A stretch of DNA of 18,048 bases from Chloroflexota bacterium (GTDB lineage Bacteria; Chloroflexota; Chloroflexia; QHBQ01; JADMIH01). This document shows, in pieces, positions 7,451 to 13,603 of the stretch. The position numbers and the translations under genes were made by a program. The stretch lies in assembly GCA_015478675.1 (NCBI GenBank), contig JADMIH010000074.1, positions 1 to 18,048 of the forward strand, in the 5' to 3' direction. Position 1 is the first letter of the stretch. Each line of letters starts with the position of its first letter. Under the pieces are notes generated by a model. The model ran no database searches. It worked only from the letters and a program-made list of their open reading frames with translations, and was not told where the DNA came from.

Positions 7451-8461
7451 TCACAGTCGCCCCTCGCCCCATCCAATCAGGTCGCTCCCGATCCGCAACG
7501 CCAAGGACGCATGCAGCAACGCGAGGTGCCCGTAGAACGCCCGCCTGTAGGGCACGGCCAGCCCGGTCACGGCGGGTAGGATAACGGGCGCGTGCGCGAA
7601 TATCATAGAGAAAACGAATCCCAGGAATATCGAGTGCAACAGGGCATCGTAGTAGGGCGTATCGTCCACCAGGCCGAACACTATGGCCACCAAGCCACCG
7701 ACTATGAGCCAGGCATAACCAAGCAACAGGCTCATCGCCATGAAGCGGGTGAGCCCTCTCTGGTGGATGGTGCGACGGGCGATGTCGTTCCTGAGCAGCC
7801 ATAGGGCCAGGCCAATCAGCCCCACGCCAAACAGCCTCGCTCCCCAATAGAGCATAAATGTGGAGAGCAGAAGCGCGGCTCCGAGCGCCGCCACAACGAG
7901 GGTGAAGAGAGAGCGGCTCCAGGCCGGCAGCCGGAGCATTCTGCTCAGCTCAAGCCTCTCGCCTGCGATGGTGAGAATGAGAAAGCCTGCCCAGAATAGC
8001 ACTATCCGGTAGACGTCGAAGCCCGCCAGCCACAGGGCGTTACCGGCCAACAAGGAAACCGCGCCCAGGGCCATGGTCACCGTGAACATCGCAGACTGTA
8101 CGCGCAGCACGGCTACGTACACCGCCACCAGCCAGAAGCTTCCCACGACGAGCAGCAGCGGGCCAAGTGGAAGCCTCCCTACCTGCAATCCCGCCATCAG
8201 GCCTATTCCGCCAAGCGCGGTCAGCAAAGGCGCGCCGTATGCCCACCGCTGGCGTACGGCTACCGCGCGCTCCAGGCCGATAAGCGTGCCCAGGAAGCCA
8301 CACACCATGAGACCGCCGTGGGCTTCGGGCAACTCGCTCAAGAGAGGGGGCATTCCCCAGCCCAGCCGCACGAGCCCCGCCCACATGGCGATGAGCAGCG
8401 TGGCAAGGGCCAGGACCATCAAAGGGAAACGTAGACGTAGGCGCGCAACGTCCATGATCAT
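7451..8461 (-). CDS. NnrS-like membrane protein 1
   Basis: A 336-residue membrane protein with about 10 hydrophobic helices, related to the NnrS group. ELPEAHGGLMVCGFLGTLIGLERAV in the N-terminal half and LLHSIFLGFVFSMIFAHAPVILPAV in the C-terminal half place His residues at helix ends as in NnrS (EAH, LLHS, FAHAPV), so haem or copper binding is plausible. The start is set at the ATG at 8461 (MIMDVARLRLRF) because AAGGTAAT lies just before it; a longer in-frame form from 8506 would run into the end of the hemerythrin gene. It follows that gene by 17 bp. It and NnrS-like 2 form a pair, perhaps one functional complex (inference). Confidence 0.75.
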   Translation of the reverse strand: MIMDVARLRLRFPLMVLALATLLIAMWAGLVRLGWGMPPLLSELPEAHGGLMVCGFLGTLIGLERAVAVRQRWAYGAPLLTALGGIGLMAGLQVGRLPLGPLLLVVGSFWLVAVYVAVLRVQSAMFTVTMALGAVSLLAGNALWLAGFDVYRIVLFWAGFLILTIAGERLELSRMLRLPAWSRSLFTLVVAALGAALLLSTFMLYWGARLFGVGLIGLALWLLRNDIARRTIHQRGLTRFMAMSLLLGYAWLIVGGLVAIVFGLVDDTPYYDALLHSIFLGFVFSMIFAHAPVILPAVTGLAVPYRRAFYGHLALLHASLALRIGSDLIGWGEGRL

Positions 8462-8478
8462 GATTACCTTATATGCCT

Positions 8479-9246
8479 CTAAACCCTGCCGACCCGCACC
8501 TGCCATACCTGCGGCCCCTGCTCCAGGTAGTCCCAGGTGAACAGGCCGTCAAGCTCGGCCTTGAACTGATAGTAGAGGGGTTTGGGGTCGTGGTCGTTGA
8601 CCAGGACGAAGGCCTCGCTAGGCTTGAGGGCGTTGAAGCTTTCAAAGATCGTCTCGTGGCGCTGGCGGGGTGCGATTTCCCGCACATCCAGGAATGTATC
8701 ATGATGCAGGAGCGTGCCGTTACCGGGTGTGGTTTCGTATGCCTCGTGCATGCCGCCCAGAATGCGCTGTTGCTCCTCATCGGATAGATACTTCTCGAAC
8801 AAAGGAATGTAAACACGCTCCTCTTTGTCCAGATGGGCAACGAGCACCGCCTCGAGTTGCAAACAAAGACGCTGCAGTGTGCTCAGGTTGGTATGCCTGG
8901 CAAGAGGTTCTCCGGCGTTATCCATCGAATGAAGCGCCCTGGTAACGTCCGCTATCCGGTCTATATAGTCTTTGATGTACTCGTGATCTATCTCCATGGT
9001 GGCGGTGGCCGTGCCGTGTACTTTCACCAGCGGATCGACCGCCGGGTAGAGGTAAGCCTCCTCACCTCGCGCGTGCGGCAGCAGGTCACCCTTCAGAAAA
9101 GCTACAAGTGCTGAGGGATCGGCGTGTTCTCCGCCCCTTCCGTCCACTATCGCCGCTACGTGACCCCTAAGCGTGTCCAGTATCTCCTGGTGGTGATTGT
9201 GGATCGCCTCGCCTACTCTTGTTGTTTGGATTGTGGTGTCTGCCAT
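8479..9246 (-). CDS. Hemerythrin-like domain fused to DUF2249
   Basis: A 255-residue soluble protein. Residues about 10-155 are a hemerythrin-like HHE four-helix bundle with candidate di-iron ligands His18/His19, His58, Glu62, His88, His138 and Glu142 (in NHHQE, PHARGEE, DHEY and HLDKEE). Residues about 175-255 are a DUF2249 domain: FLDVREIAPRQRHETIFE, AFVLVNDHDPKPLYYQF and WDYLEQGPQVWQVRVGR. Such fusions are common in nitric oxide and denitrification gene sets, where di-iron proteins may bind O2 or NO or repair iron centres. GGAGGAA lies nine bases before the ATG. The upstream DUF59 gene ends 65 bp away and the downstream NnrS-like 1 starts 17 bp after the stop. Domain calls are firm; the ligand is inferred. 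Confidence 0.9.
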   Translation of the reverse strand: MADTTIQTTRVGEAIHNHHQEILDTLRGHVAAIVDGRGGEHADPSALVAFLKGDLLPHARGEEAYLYPAVDPLVKVHGTATATMEIDHEYIKDYIDRIADVTRALHSMDNAGEPLARHTNLSTLQRLCLQLEAVLVAHLDKEERVYIPLFEKYLSDEEQQRILGGMHEAYETTPGNGTLLHHDTFLDVREIAPRQRHETIFESFNALKPSEAFVLVNDHDPKPLYYQFKAELDGLFTWDYLEQGPQVWQVRVGRV

Positions 9247-9311
9247 TTCAGGATTCCTCCATTACTTGAATATACATACTATGTGTTCGACGCTCGGAGC
9301 CGTACATATGG

Positions 9312-9659
9312 CTACCAGCCCAGTGCGTGTTTGGCTGCTCCCGACATCATCGCCGGATCCCACGGCGGGTCGAATGTGAGGTGAACGTCCACCGACCGCA
9401 GCCTGGGCATACTCTCCAGAATGGCCGTTTCGACGCCACTTGCCAGGTATCCATGAAGAGGGCAGGCAGGAGTGGTCATCGTCATATCCACGTACGCTGT
9501 GTCACCGCGCAGTTCCAGGCTGTATACAAGGCCGAGGTCCACGATATTAATGCCAAGTTCCGGGTCTATCACCTGGTAAAGGCACTCCAGTGCCTGCAAG
9601 TGCTCCTCACCGGCAGCCGCCATCTCCTTGTGGTCAAGCAGACTGTTGCTAACCTTCAT
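9312..9659 (-). CDS. DUF59/MIP18 family metal-sulfur cluster assembly factor
   Basis: A 115-residue cytosolic protein of the DUF59 (MIP18/SufT/PaaD) family, which helps deliver or mature Fe-S clusters. Diagnostic pattern: VIDPELGINIVDLGLVYSL at 30-48, MTMTTPACPLHG with the reactive Cys66, and LTFDPPWDPAMMS near the C-terminus. The ATG at 9659 is chosen over a frame extending to 9764 because AGGGAGGAAG lies just upstream and the extra residues would overlap the DUF1858 gene heavily. With this start it overlaps the end of the DUF1858 gene by 11 bp, which implies coupled translation. In this setting it may rebuild clusters damaged by NO (inference). Confidence 0.9.
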   Translation of the reverse strand: MKVSNSLLDHKEMAAAGEEHLQALECLYQVIDPELGINIVDLGLVYSLELRGDTAYVDMTMTTPACPLHGYLASGVETAILESMPRLRSVDVHLTFDPPWDPAMMSGAAKHALGW

Positions 9660-9981
9660 GCGGATCTTCCTCCCTTTCTCGCAGGCAGTTACCGCTCTCA
9701 CCGCTGTTGCCACCTTCGATTGTCTGCTGAAGCTCACGTAAGAACCCGGCTGGATTGATGCCATATATCGCGGCTACATCGTTGATAAGCTCGAAGCGAG
9801 CAAGGGAGCAGCCTACACATGCCAGCCGGTAACGCATGAAAACCGGCACTGTCTGGGGCCAGCAAGCAAGCACACCTGCCACAGTCTGCCCGGCGCTAGC
9901 AAAGCTCGTTGAGTTGCCCTCTGCGTGCTGCTTTGGGGCGATGGGTTTTCTTGTCTGTCTCGTCTGACTCGGGTGCCTCAC
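9649..9981 (-). CDS. DUF1858 domain protein
   Basis: A 110-residue protein. Residues about 32-85 form a DUF1858 domain: QTVAGVLACWPQTVPVFMRY, ACVGCSLARFE with Cys55 and Cys58, then an AAIYGI helix. DUF1858 is similar to the N-terminal ScdA/YtfE domain used in repair of iron centres and often occurs near hemerythrin-like proteins. The first 30 residues are an unconserved basic stretch. The GTG at 9981 is taken as start because AAGGAGG is six bases upstream; the longer open frame to 10065 has no ribosome site and would run over the operator. It is the first gene of the minus-strand operon, so it sits directly behind the predicted CRP/FNR-type promoter. Confidence 0.82.
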   Translation of the reverse strand: MRHPSQTRQTRKPIAPKQHAEGNSTSFASAGQTVAGVLACWPQTVPVFMRYRLACVGCSLARFELINDVAAIYGINPAGFLRELQQTIEGGNSGESGNCLREREEDPHEG

Positions 9982-10002
9982 GGTACCCCTCCTTTTACTT
10001 AG

Positions 10003-10045
10003 AGGATACCGGAAAGCATCGACGGACGATGTGCGCTGGCGCACA
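10003..10045 (-). promoter_or_regulatory. CRP/FNR-type operator and -10 box of the DUF1858 operon
   Basis: TGTGCGCTGGCGCACA at 10030-10045 is a 16-bp inverted repeat matching the CRP/FNR-family layout TGTGN-N6-NCACA. Reading the minus strand, TATCCT at 10008-10003 can serve as -10; with a start at 9996 the operator centre falls at exactly -41.5, the class II activator position. No good -35 is seen, as expected for an activator-dependent promoter. Confidence 0.55.
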
Positions 10046-10147
10046 CAAGGCGGAATCAGCACCACCCTGTGTATATGGCCGGCAAATCCTGCTTTATTCA
10101 GTTGCCTGTATCAAGGGGTAGTGGGAAATAGGGGATGCCCGGAGTTG

Positions 10148-10891
10148 TCAGTGGGTCTCAGGGGTGTCAGGAGAAATCGCCGGGGGCAGATCCTCGGCAA
10201 TGACCACCAGGCTGTGGGGCCGTTTGATGATCACCTGCTTGCGGCCCGCCTCTATCACGCCCTGCTCTTCCCATTCGCTCAGCATGCGGCTGACTGTGTA
10301 GCGGGTGGTGCCTGTCATCTCGGCCAGGTCTTGCCTTGTCAGGGCCAAGTCGATCAAGATGCCGCCGTCTACTTTCCGCCCCGCCTGTCCCGCCAGTCGC
10401 AGCAGAGCCCGTGCTACCCTCCGCTCGACGCGCTCGGTCGCCAGCTCCCGGTAGCGGTCCTGAAACTCCTGCACGTGACGGGACATGAAACGTAATGCGT
10501 TGATCGCAAGGTGGGGGAAGCGCTCCATAAGCGAGAGAAGCGAATCGCTGTCCCAGGCCAGGAGCCTGCACTCCTCCGCTGCCTGTGCGGTTGCCGGGTA
10601 GCGCGCATTTCCCACGGTTGCGATCGCGCCGATGGTTTCACCGGGGCTTGCCACGCGCAATAGCACCTGGTGGCCTTCGGGGGTAAGCTGGGTCATCTTG
10701 ACGCTCCCGGCGACCAGGATATATAGATTGGTGGCAGGAGCCCCCTGGCGGAAGAGGTAAGCGCCCGTCTTCAGGCGGCGCACACGCCCGGCCTGGGCTA
10801 TGCTTGCCAGTTCGCTTGGCTCAAGCCCGTAGAGCAGGTCATTGCTCTCCAGATGGCTGATGTCTTGCAGTTCCGAGCCGGTAAGAGGCAT
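10148..10891 (-). CDS. Crp/Fnr family transcription regulator
   Basis: About 247 residues. The N-terminal two-thirds is a cyclic-nucleotide-binding-like beta barrel (GAYLFRQGAPATNLYILVAGSV, then SPGETIGAIATV), followed by a long dimer helix and a C-terminal winged helix-turn-helix, LTRQDLAEMTGTTRYTVSRM. The effector loop reads GNARYPATAQA instead of CRP's RSA-type cAMP cassette, and there is no Cys cluster, so it is neither a classic cAMP nor a 4Fe-4S FNR sensor; a DNR-like NO/haem sensor is possible. The recognition helix has Tyr where FNR and CRP have Glu. The ATG at 10891 is preferred over 10909 because TACAAT ends six bases before it, suggesting a leaderless mRNA; neither start has a Shine-Dalgarno. 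It is divergent from the YwiC-like gene. Confidence 0.88.
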   Translation of the reverse strand: MPLTGSELQDISHLESNDLLYGLEPSELASIAQAGRVRRLKTGAYLFRQGAPATNLYILVAGSVKMTQLTPEGHQVLLRVASPGETIGAIATVGNARYPATAQAAEECRLLAWDSDSLLSLMERFPHLAINALRFMSRHVQEFQDRYRELATERVERRVARALLRLAGQAGRKVDGGILIDLALTRQDLAEMTGTTRYTVSRMLSEWEEQGVIEAGRKQVIIKRPHSLVVIAEDLPPAISPDTPETH

Positions 10892-10897
10892 ACTAAG

Positions 10898-10903
10898 ATT
10901 GTA
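10898..10903 (-). promoter_or_regulatory. -10 box (TACAAT) for a possible leaderless crp-family mRNA
   Basis: On the minus strand TACAAT is followed by CTTAGT and then the ATG at 10891, placing the likely transcription start on the A of ATG. No convincing -35 hexamer is visible, so this is tentative. Confidence 0.35.
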
Positions 10904-10935
10904 CAGCATATCCGGGTTCGGGTAGGGAAAGAGAG

Positions 10936-11811
10936 ATGAGAAAGTCAGATACGGTACCGCAATCAGCCGGAGGGCCGCTCAGGTTACGGCTTGGGGCGCC
11001 CTATGTGCCCAACGACCACGGCGCATATGCCATGCTGCTCGTACCTATGCTGCTGGGCTTTATAGTGGGGGCTGTGCGCGGCGTCGCTGCGAACTCGAAC
11101 CCGCCCGTTACCTTCACTCTATTTGCTCTGTCGCTCATTTGCCTGTTCTTTGCAAGCGAACCCCTGAGTATCGCCTTTAAGCCGCGGGTGAGCACGCCCG
11201 CCCGCCGGAGAGCGCTGCTCTGGCTGGGTATATACCTGCTCGCGGCGGGTCTTGCGGGCGCTCCACTCCTCTTCATCGGGAAGTTGTGGGCGCTCGGCTG
11301 GTTCCTCGCGCCCGCGGCAGCATTGATGCTCCTCTTTCTCGTCGCCGTGAAGTTACGCAAGCAGCGCAGCCTGGGCATGAGACTGCCTGGCATAGTGGGC
11401 CTGACGCTGAGCGCACCCGCCGCGTACTATATCGCTACTGGCACTCTTGATGAGACAGCCTGGGGACTATCGGCTGCCTGCTCAATCTACTTTGCGGGCA
11501 CACTCTTCAATGTGCGCGCCTGGTTCGAGGCCAACAAGCAAAAGAAGGGCGGCATTGATACTCCGCGCCTTCCCGCCTGGCTGGTAGCCTCGATACTGAC
11601 CTATTTGGTCGTTGGCGCCCTGATAATATGGGCGTGCGCTCTCCTGGGTGCCCTGCCCTGGTGGTCTTTTGCGGCGTTTGTGCCCTCATTGCTCCGAGCC
11701 GGCTGGACCCTCTGGCGCACGCCTGTACAACTCCCTATCAAGACGGTTGGTCTGATTGAGTTCGCCCAGAGCTTCCTATTTGCCCTGCTGCTCATCGTTA
11801 CGGTTACATAG
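10936..11811 (+). CDS. YwiC-like polytopic membrane protein
   Basis: A 291-residue membrane protein of the YwiC-like family, function unknown; in Bacillus subtilis ywiC lies beside the nar/fnr nitrate respiration genes. The signature is near the N-terminus: YVPNDHGAYAMLLVPMLLGF, a short amphipathic stretch followed by the first helix. About eight further hydrophobic segments follow, with basic loops such as KPRVSTPARRRA and KLRKQRSLGMR on the likely inner side and LFNVRAWFEANKQ in the middle. The start lacks a strong Shine-Dalgarno (AGGGAAAGAGAG only). It diverges from the Crp/Fnr gene across a 44-bp gap, so both promoters must overlap; joint control by that regulator is likely but not shown. 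Confidence 0.85.
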   Translation: MRKSDTVPQSAGGPLRLRLGAPYVPNDHGAYAMLLVPMLLGFIVGAVRGVAANSNPPVTFTLFALSLICLFFASEPLSIAFKPRVSTPARRRALLWLGIYLLAAGLAGAPLLFIGKLWALGWFLAPAAALMLLFLVAVKLRKQRSLGMRLPGIVGLTLSAPAAYYIATGTLDETAWGLSAACSIYFAGTLFNVRAWFEANKQKKGGIDTPRLPAWLVASILTYLVVGALIIWACALLGALPWWSFAAFVPSLLRAGWTLWRTPVQLPIKTVGLIEFAQSFLFALLLIVTVT

Positions 11812-11895
11812 CTGCGCGCTGATGCAACTTGTCCGCCAGCATCTTCAGATATCACCTCGGAGAAGCGCTAAAATCTGCGCATCGCTGCCATGAAG

Positions 11896-11913
11896 ACGGC
11901 TGCCCACAGCCGT
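11896..11913 (+). terminator. Hairpin after YwiC-like gene, possible terminator
   Basis: ACGGCTG, loop CCCA, CAGCCGT: a perfect 7-bp stem 84 bp after the YwiC-like stop. No T run follows, so its role as terminator is weakly supported. Confidence 0.3.
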
Positions 11914-12152
11914 TCAGCTTCAATATCGCCGGCCCCCTGCTACACCTCGATCTTAATACAACCTTAGCACTTTCCTAGCACTACCCTTAAGCTCCTCGCC
12001 CATAATTGTAATGAAAGGGAAGTTGTGCCCACCTCGTTTGCGCATACGCCATATCAGTGGCCGACCCTCTGCCACACCATTGATTGGGGCAAACGAAAGC
12101 GCCTCCATGTGGAAACCTGCCTTTATGGCTCCTATGGCCTTTTCGACCTTGT

Positions 12153-12185
12153 GGTAGCAGAGGTAGCAAAGGTAGCAGAGGTAGT
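12153..12185 (+). repeat. GGTAGCAGA-type 9-bp tandem repeat, 3.6 copies
   Basis: Units GGTAGCAGA, GGTAGCAAA, GGTAGCAGA and a partial GGTAGT lie in the non-coding gap. This is the only clear member of the 9-bp series outside a gene. Confidence 0.85.
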
Positions 12186-12379
12186 GGCTGGTGTATGCAT
12201 GGTGATAATCCTAGGCAGTATCGAGCCTATGTGCGCCAGGACACACTACTCGTAGATTTATCGCGGTATCGTGTTAATGAAGCCACGAGAATCGCGAAGC
12301 GGTCGAAACGAAAACCGGACCCTATCGCGACTGTGAGCCGGCGAGCGCGAGCGGTCGTCCTGGGACGTTGAGCATTGAT

Positions 12380-12394
12380 TGTGAGAGCGTCACA
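12380..12394 (+). promoter_or_regulatory. TGTGA-N5-TCACA inverted repeat before the redoxin gene
   Basis: TGTGA GAGCG TCACA has perfect 5-bp CRP-like arms but a 5-base spacer rather than the usual 6. It ends 26 bp before the redoxin start, and GGGAGGAG (the ribosome site) follows it. Confidence 0.3.
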
Positions 12395-12420
12395 GCTCTA
12401 ATGGGAGGAGAAAGCCACCA

Positions 12421-13005
12421 ATGGAAACCCTGAACGCTATGAATTCTATGCAGACTCCGAAAGCAACCCGAATCTGGCCAGTCACCGGGAACTTCATGCC
12501 CGATTTCACTCGTCCCTCTACCAAGGGACAGCCGATTCCAACCTCTGATTACCATGACTGCAACCACGACCACAGTCGCCGGAGTCTGATACTGGTCTTC
12601 GTTGGGGCTCGTACCGCCGAATATATCGCCGATCCCGTCCGGTCGTCCTCTTCCAGCCTTCTTCACGACCTCGCCAGGCGCTACACCGAAATCGTCAGTG
12701 AAAGTGCGCAGGTACTCGTGGTCGTACGAGGAACGCTGGAGGAGGCGGTGCAACTACAGAGGTATGACAACCTTCCTTTCCCTGTACTGGCCGACGAAGA
12801 TGGTCAGGTTCACCGGGATTACGGTGCGATGACTCGTGATGGGAGAACAGCATCTCAGGCCGTCTTCGTCGCCGGACGCTACGGCAAGATCTATCTGTCG
12901 AGCCGGGCCAGCGACGGGCCTCCGCTCCCTACGGTGAACGGCATTCTGGGGTCGCTGGACTTCATCGAGTCTCGGTGCCCGGAGTGCGGGCGCGAGGAGT
13001 TGTAG
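12421..13005 (+). CDS. Redoxin-fold protein lacking the usual peroxidatic Cys
   Basis: A 194-residue protein with an AhpC/TSA-like thioredoxin-fold layout: a beta strand KGQPIPTSDY, strand SLILVFVGAR, a helix, strand AQVLVVVRGTLEEA, then FPVLADEDGQVHRDYGA and QAVFVAGRYGKIY, the standard peroxiredoxin-like tail. The position after LVFVGA where peroxiredoxins and TlpA-type proteins carry the catalytic Cys reads RTAEYIAD, so no classic active site is present. Unusual Cys/His sites exist instead: a HDCNHDH cluster around Cys47 and CPECG at the C-terminus (Cys186, Cys189), possibly a metal or thiol site. GGGAGGAG lies 11 bases upstream. It heads a same-strand set with the orphan protein and P450. 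Activity is unknown. Confidence 0.7.
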   Translation: METLNAMNSMQTPKATRIWPVTGNFMPDFTRPSTKGQPIPTSDYHDCNHDHSRRSLILVFVGARTAEYIADPVRSSSSSLLHDLARRYTEIVSESAQVLVVVRGTLEEAVQLQRYDNLPFPVLADEDGQVHRDYGAMTRDGRTASQAVFVAGRYGKIYLSSRASDGPPLPTVNGILGSLDFIESRCPECGREEL

Positions 13006-13063
13006 AACATGACGCCTCGGGTCCCGCTACCTGTGGATCACAAAAGCAAATTAGGGAGATGCA

Positions 13064-13534
13064 ATGCTAACCGAGGAAACCAAACCCAAAAGCCCATCCG
13101 TGCTCGAAGAGCCGTTGACTTTGGCTATGCCATTACCCGACCGGGTCACGCTAGTAGACCGATCTGTGTCTGGAGAAGTCCTTCCAGAAGCCATGCCTGC
13201 ACCTGAGTCGGTTGCGCACTATCCTATGCAGGCACACCAACTTGGGCTTCCGGCTGCTCTGCGGCACGGTGTGGCCCTTGACATACCCGGCGTGTTGGCA
13301 GTAACACCTGACGTGTGCGTGCCGCTCGGCTCGCTGGGCCTCGTGGCGCCCGACGTGAATAGAGCGGCTATGGAGGCACGGGAGGCACGGGAGGCACGAG
13401 GAAATGCGCCTTGCGTAGACCTGGGCGCGCAGGTGGGGATAATGTTAGCCATGGAATATACAGCGGGCAGCCGCTCTCACAGATTGAGTAATGGCACGTT
13501 TGGGTATGGGCGGCCGTTCACCATCCATAGGTGA
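13064..13534 (+). CDS. Orphan 156-residue protein
   Basis: Not recognised. The ATG has GGGAG about seven bases upstream, and the gene lies 58 bp after the redoxin gene on the same strand and 69 bp before the P450, so it sits in a plausible operon position. The first 50 residues are Pro/Glu/Val-rich and look disordered. The middle (HQLGLPAALRHGVALDIPGVLAVTPDVCVPLGSLGLVAP) is hydrophobic but without a clear membrane helix. Three EAR tripeptides follow, from an exact 9-bp repeat, and the C-terminus is Ser/Gly/Arg-rich. Two Cys are present. It could be a lineage-specific protein or a chance frame; the ribosome site and gene spacing make the first more likely. Confidence 0.5.
   Translation: MLTEETKPKSPSVLEEPLTLAMPLPDRVTLVDRSVSGEVLPEAMPAPESVAHYPMQAHQLGLPAALRHGVALDIPGVLAVTPDVCVPLGSLGLVAPDVNRAAMEAREAREARGNAPCVDLGAQVGIMLAMEYTAGSRSHRLSNGTFGYGRPFTIHR
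13372..13398 (+). repeat. GGAGGCACG x3 tandem repeat (9-bp unit)
   Basis: Three exact copies inside the orphan gene, encoding MEAREAREAR in frame. Confidence 0.92.
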
Positions 13535-13538
13535 ACGG
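13514..13538. other. Perfect 9-bp hairpin over the orphan gene's stop codon
   Basis: CCGTTCACC, loop ATCCATA, GGTGAACGG. The stem spans the TGA at 13532-13534. It is followed by GGAGATAATGTCAAT rather than a T run, so it may be an operator or an attenuating hairpin as easily as a terminator. Confidence 0.5.
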
Positions 13539-13603
13539 AGATAATGTCAATACTTCAGCCCAGAAGAACACGCGCGATATTTTGAGCGCCAAAAGGAGCG
13601 CAC

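Larger units (their letters stand above)
11812..12420. other. 609-bp gap without a convincing gene
   Basis: Several short open frames occur on both strands, but none has a good ribosome site or recognisable sequence. The stretch holds a hairpin at 11896-11913, near-duplicate CTTAGCAC / CCTAGCAC motifs near 11965, a 9-bp tandem repeat at 12153-12185, and an inverted TGTGA/TCACA site just before the redoxin gene. Confidence 0.6.

Noticed and set aside
9274..9284. ACATACTATGT palindrome before the hemerythrin gene
   Set aside because: Short AT-rich palindrome without match to a known operator; may be chance.
9954..9971. GTCTGTCTC GTCTGACTC, a two-copy 9-bp near repeat in the DUF1858 N-terminus
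   Set aside because: Fits the 9-bp theme but two imperfect copies are too few to list as a repeat.
11987..12169. 60-codon minus-strand frame in the same gap
   Set aside because: No Shine-Dalgarno and low-complexity Gly/Arg/His content; not supported.
12025..12371. Two overlapping plus-strand frames in the 12 kb gap
   Set aside because: No ribosome site and no recognisable sequence; they differ by frame over the same 9-bp repeat, so both look like chance.
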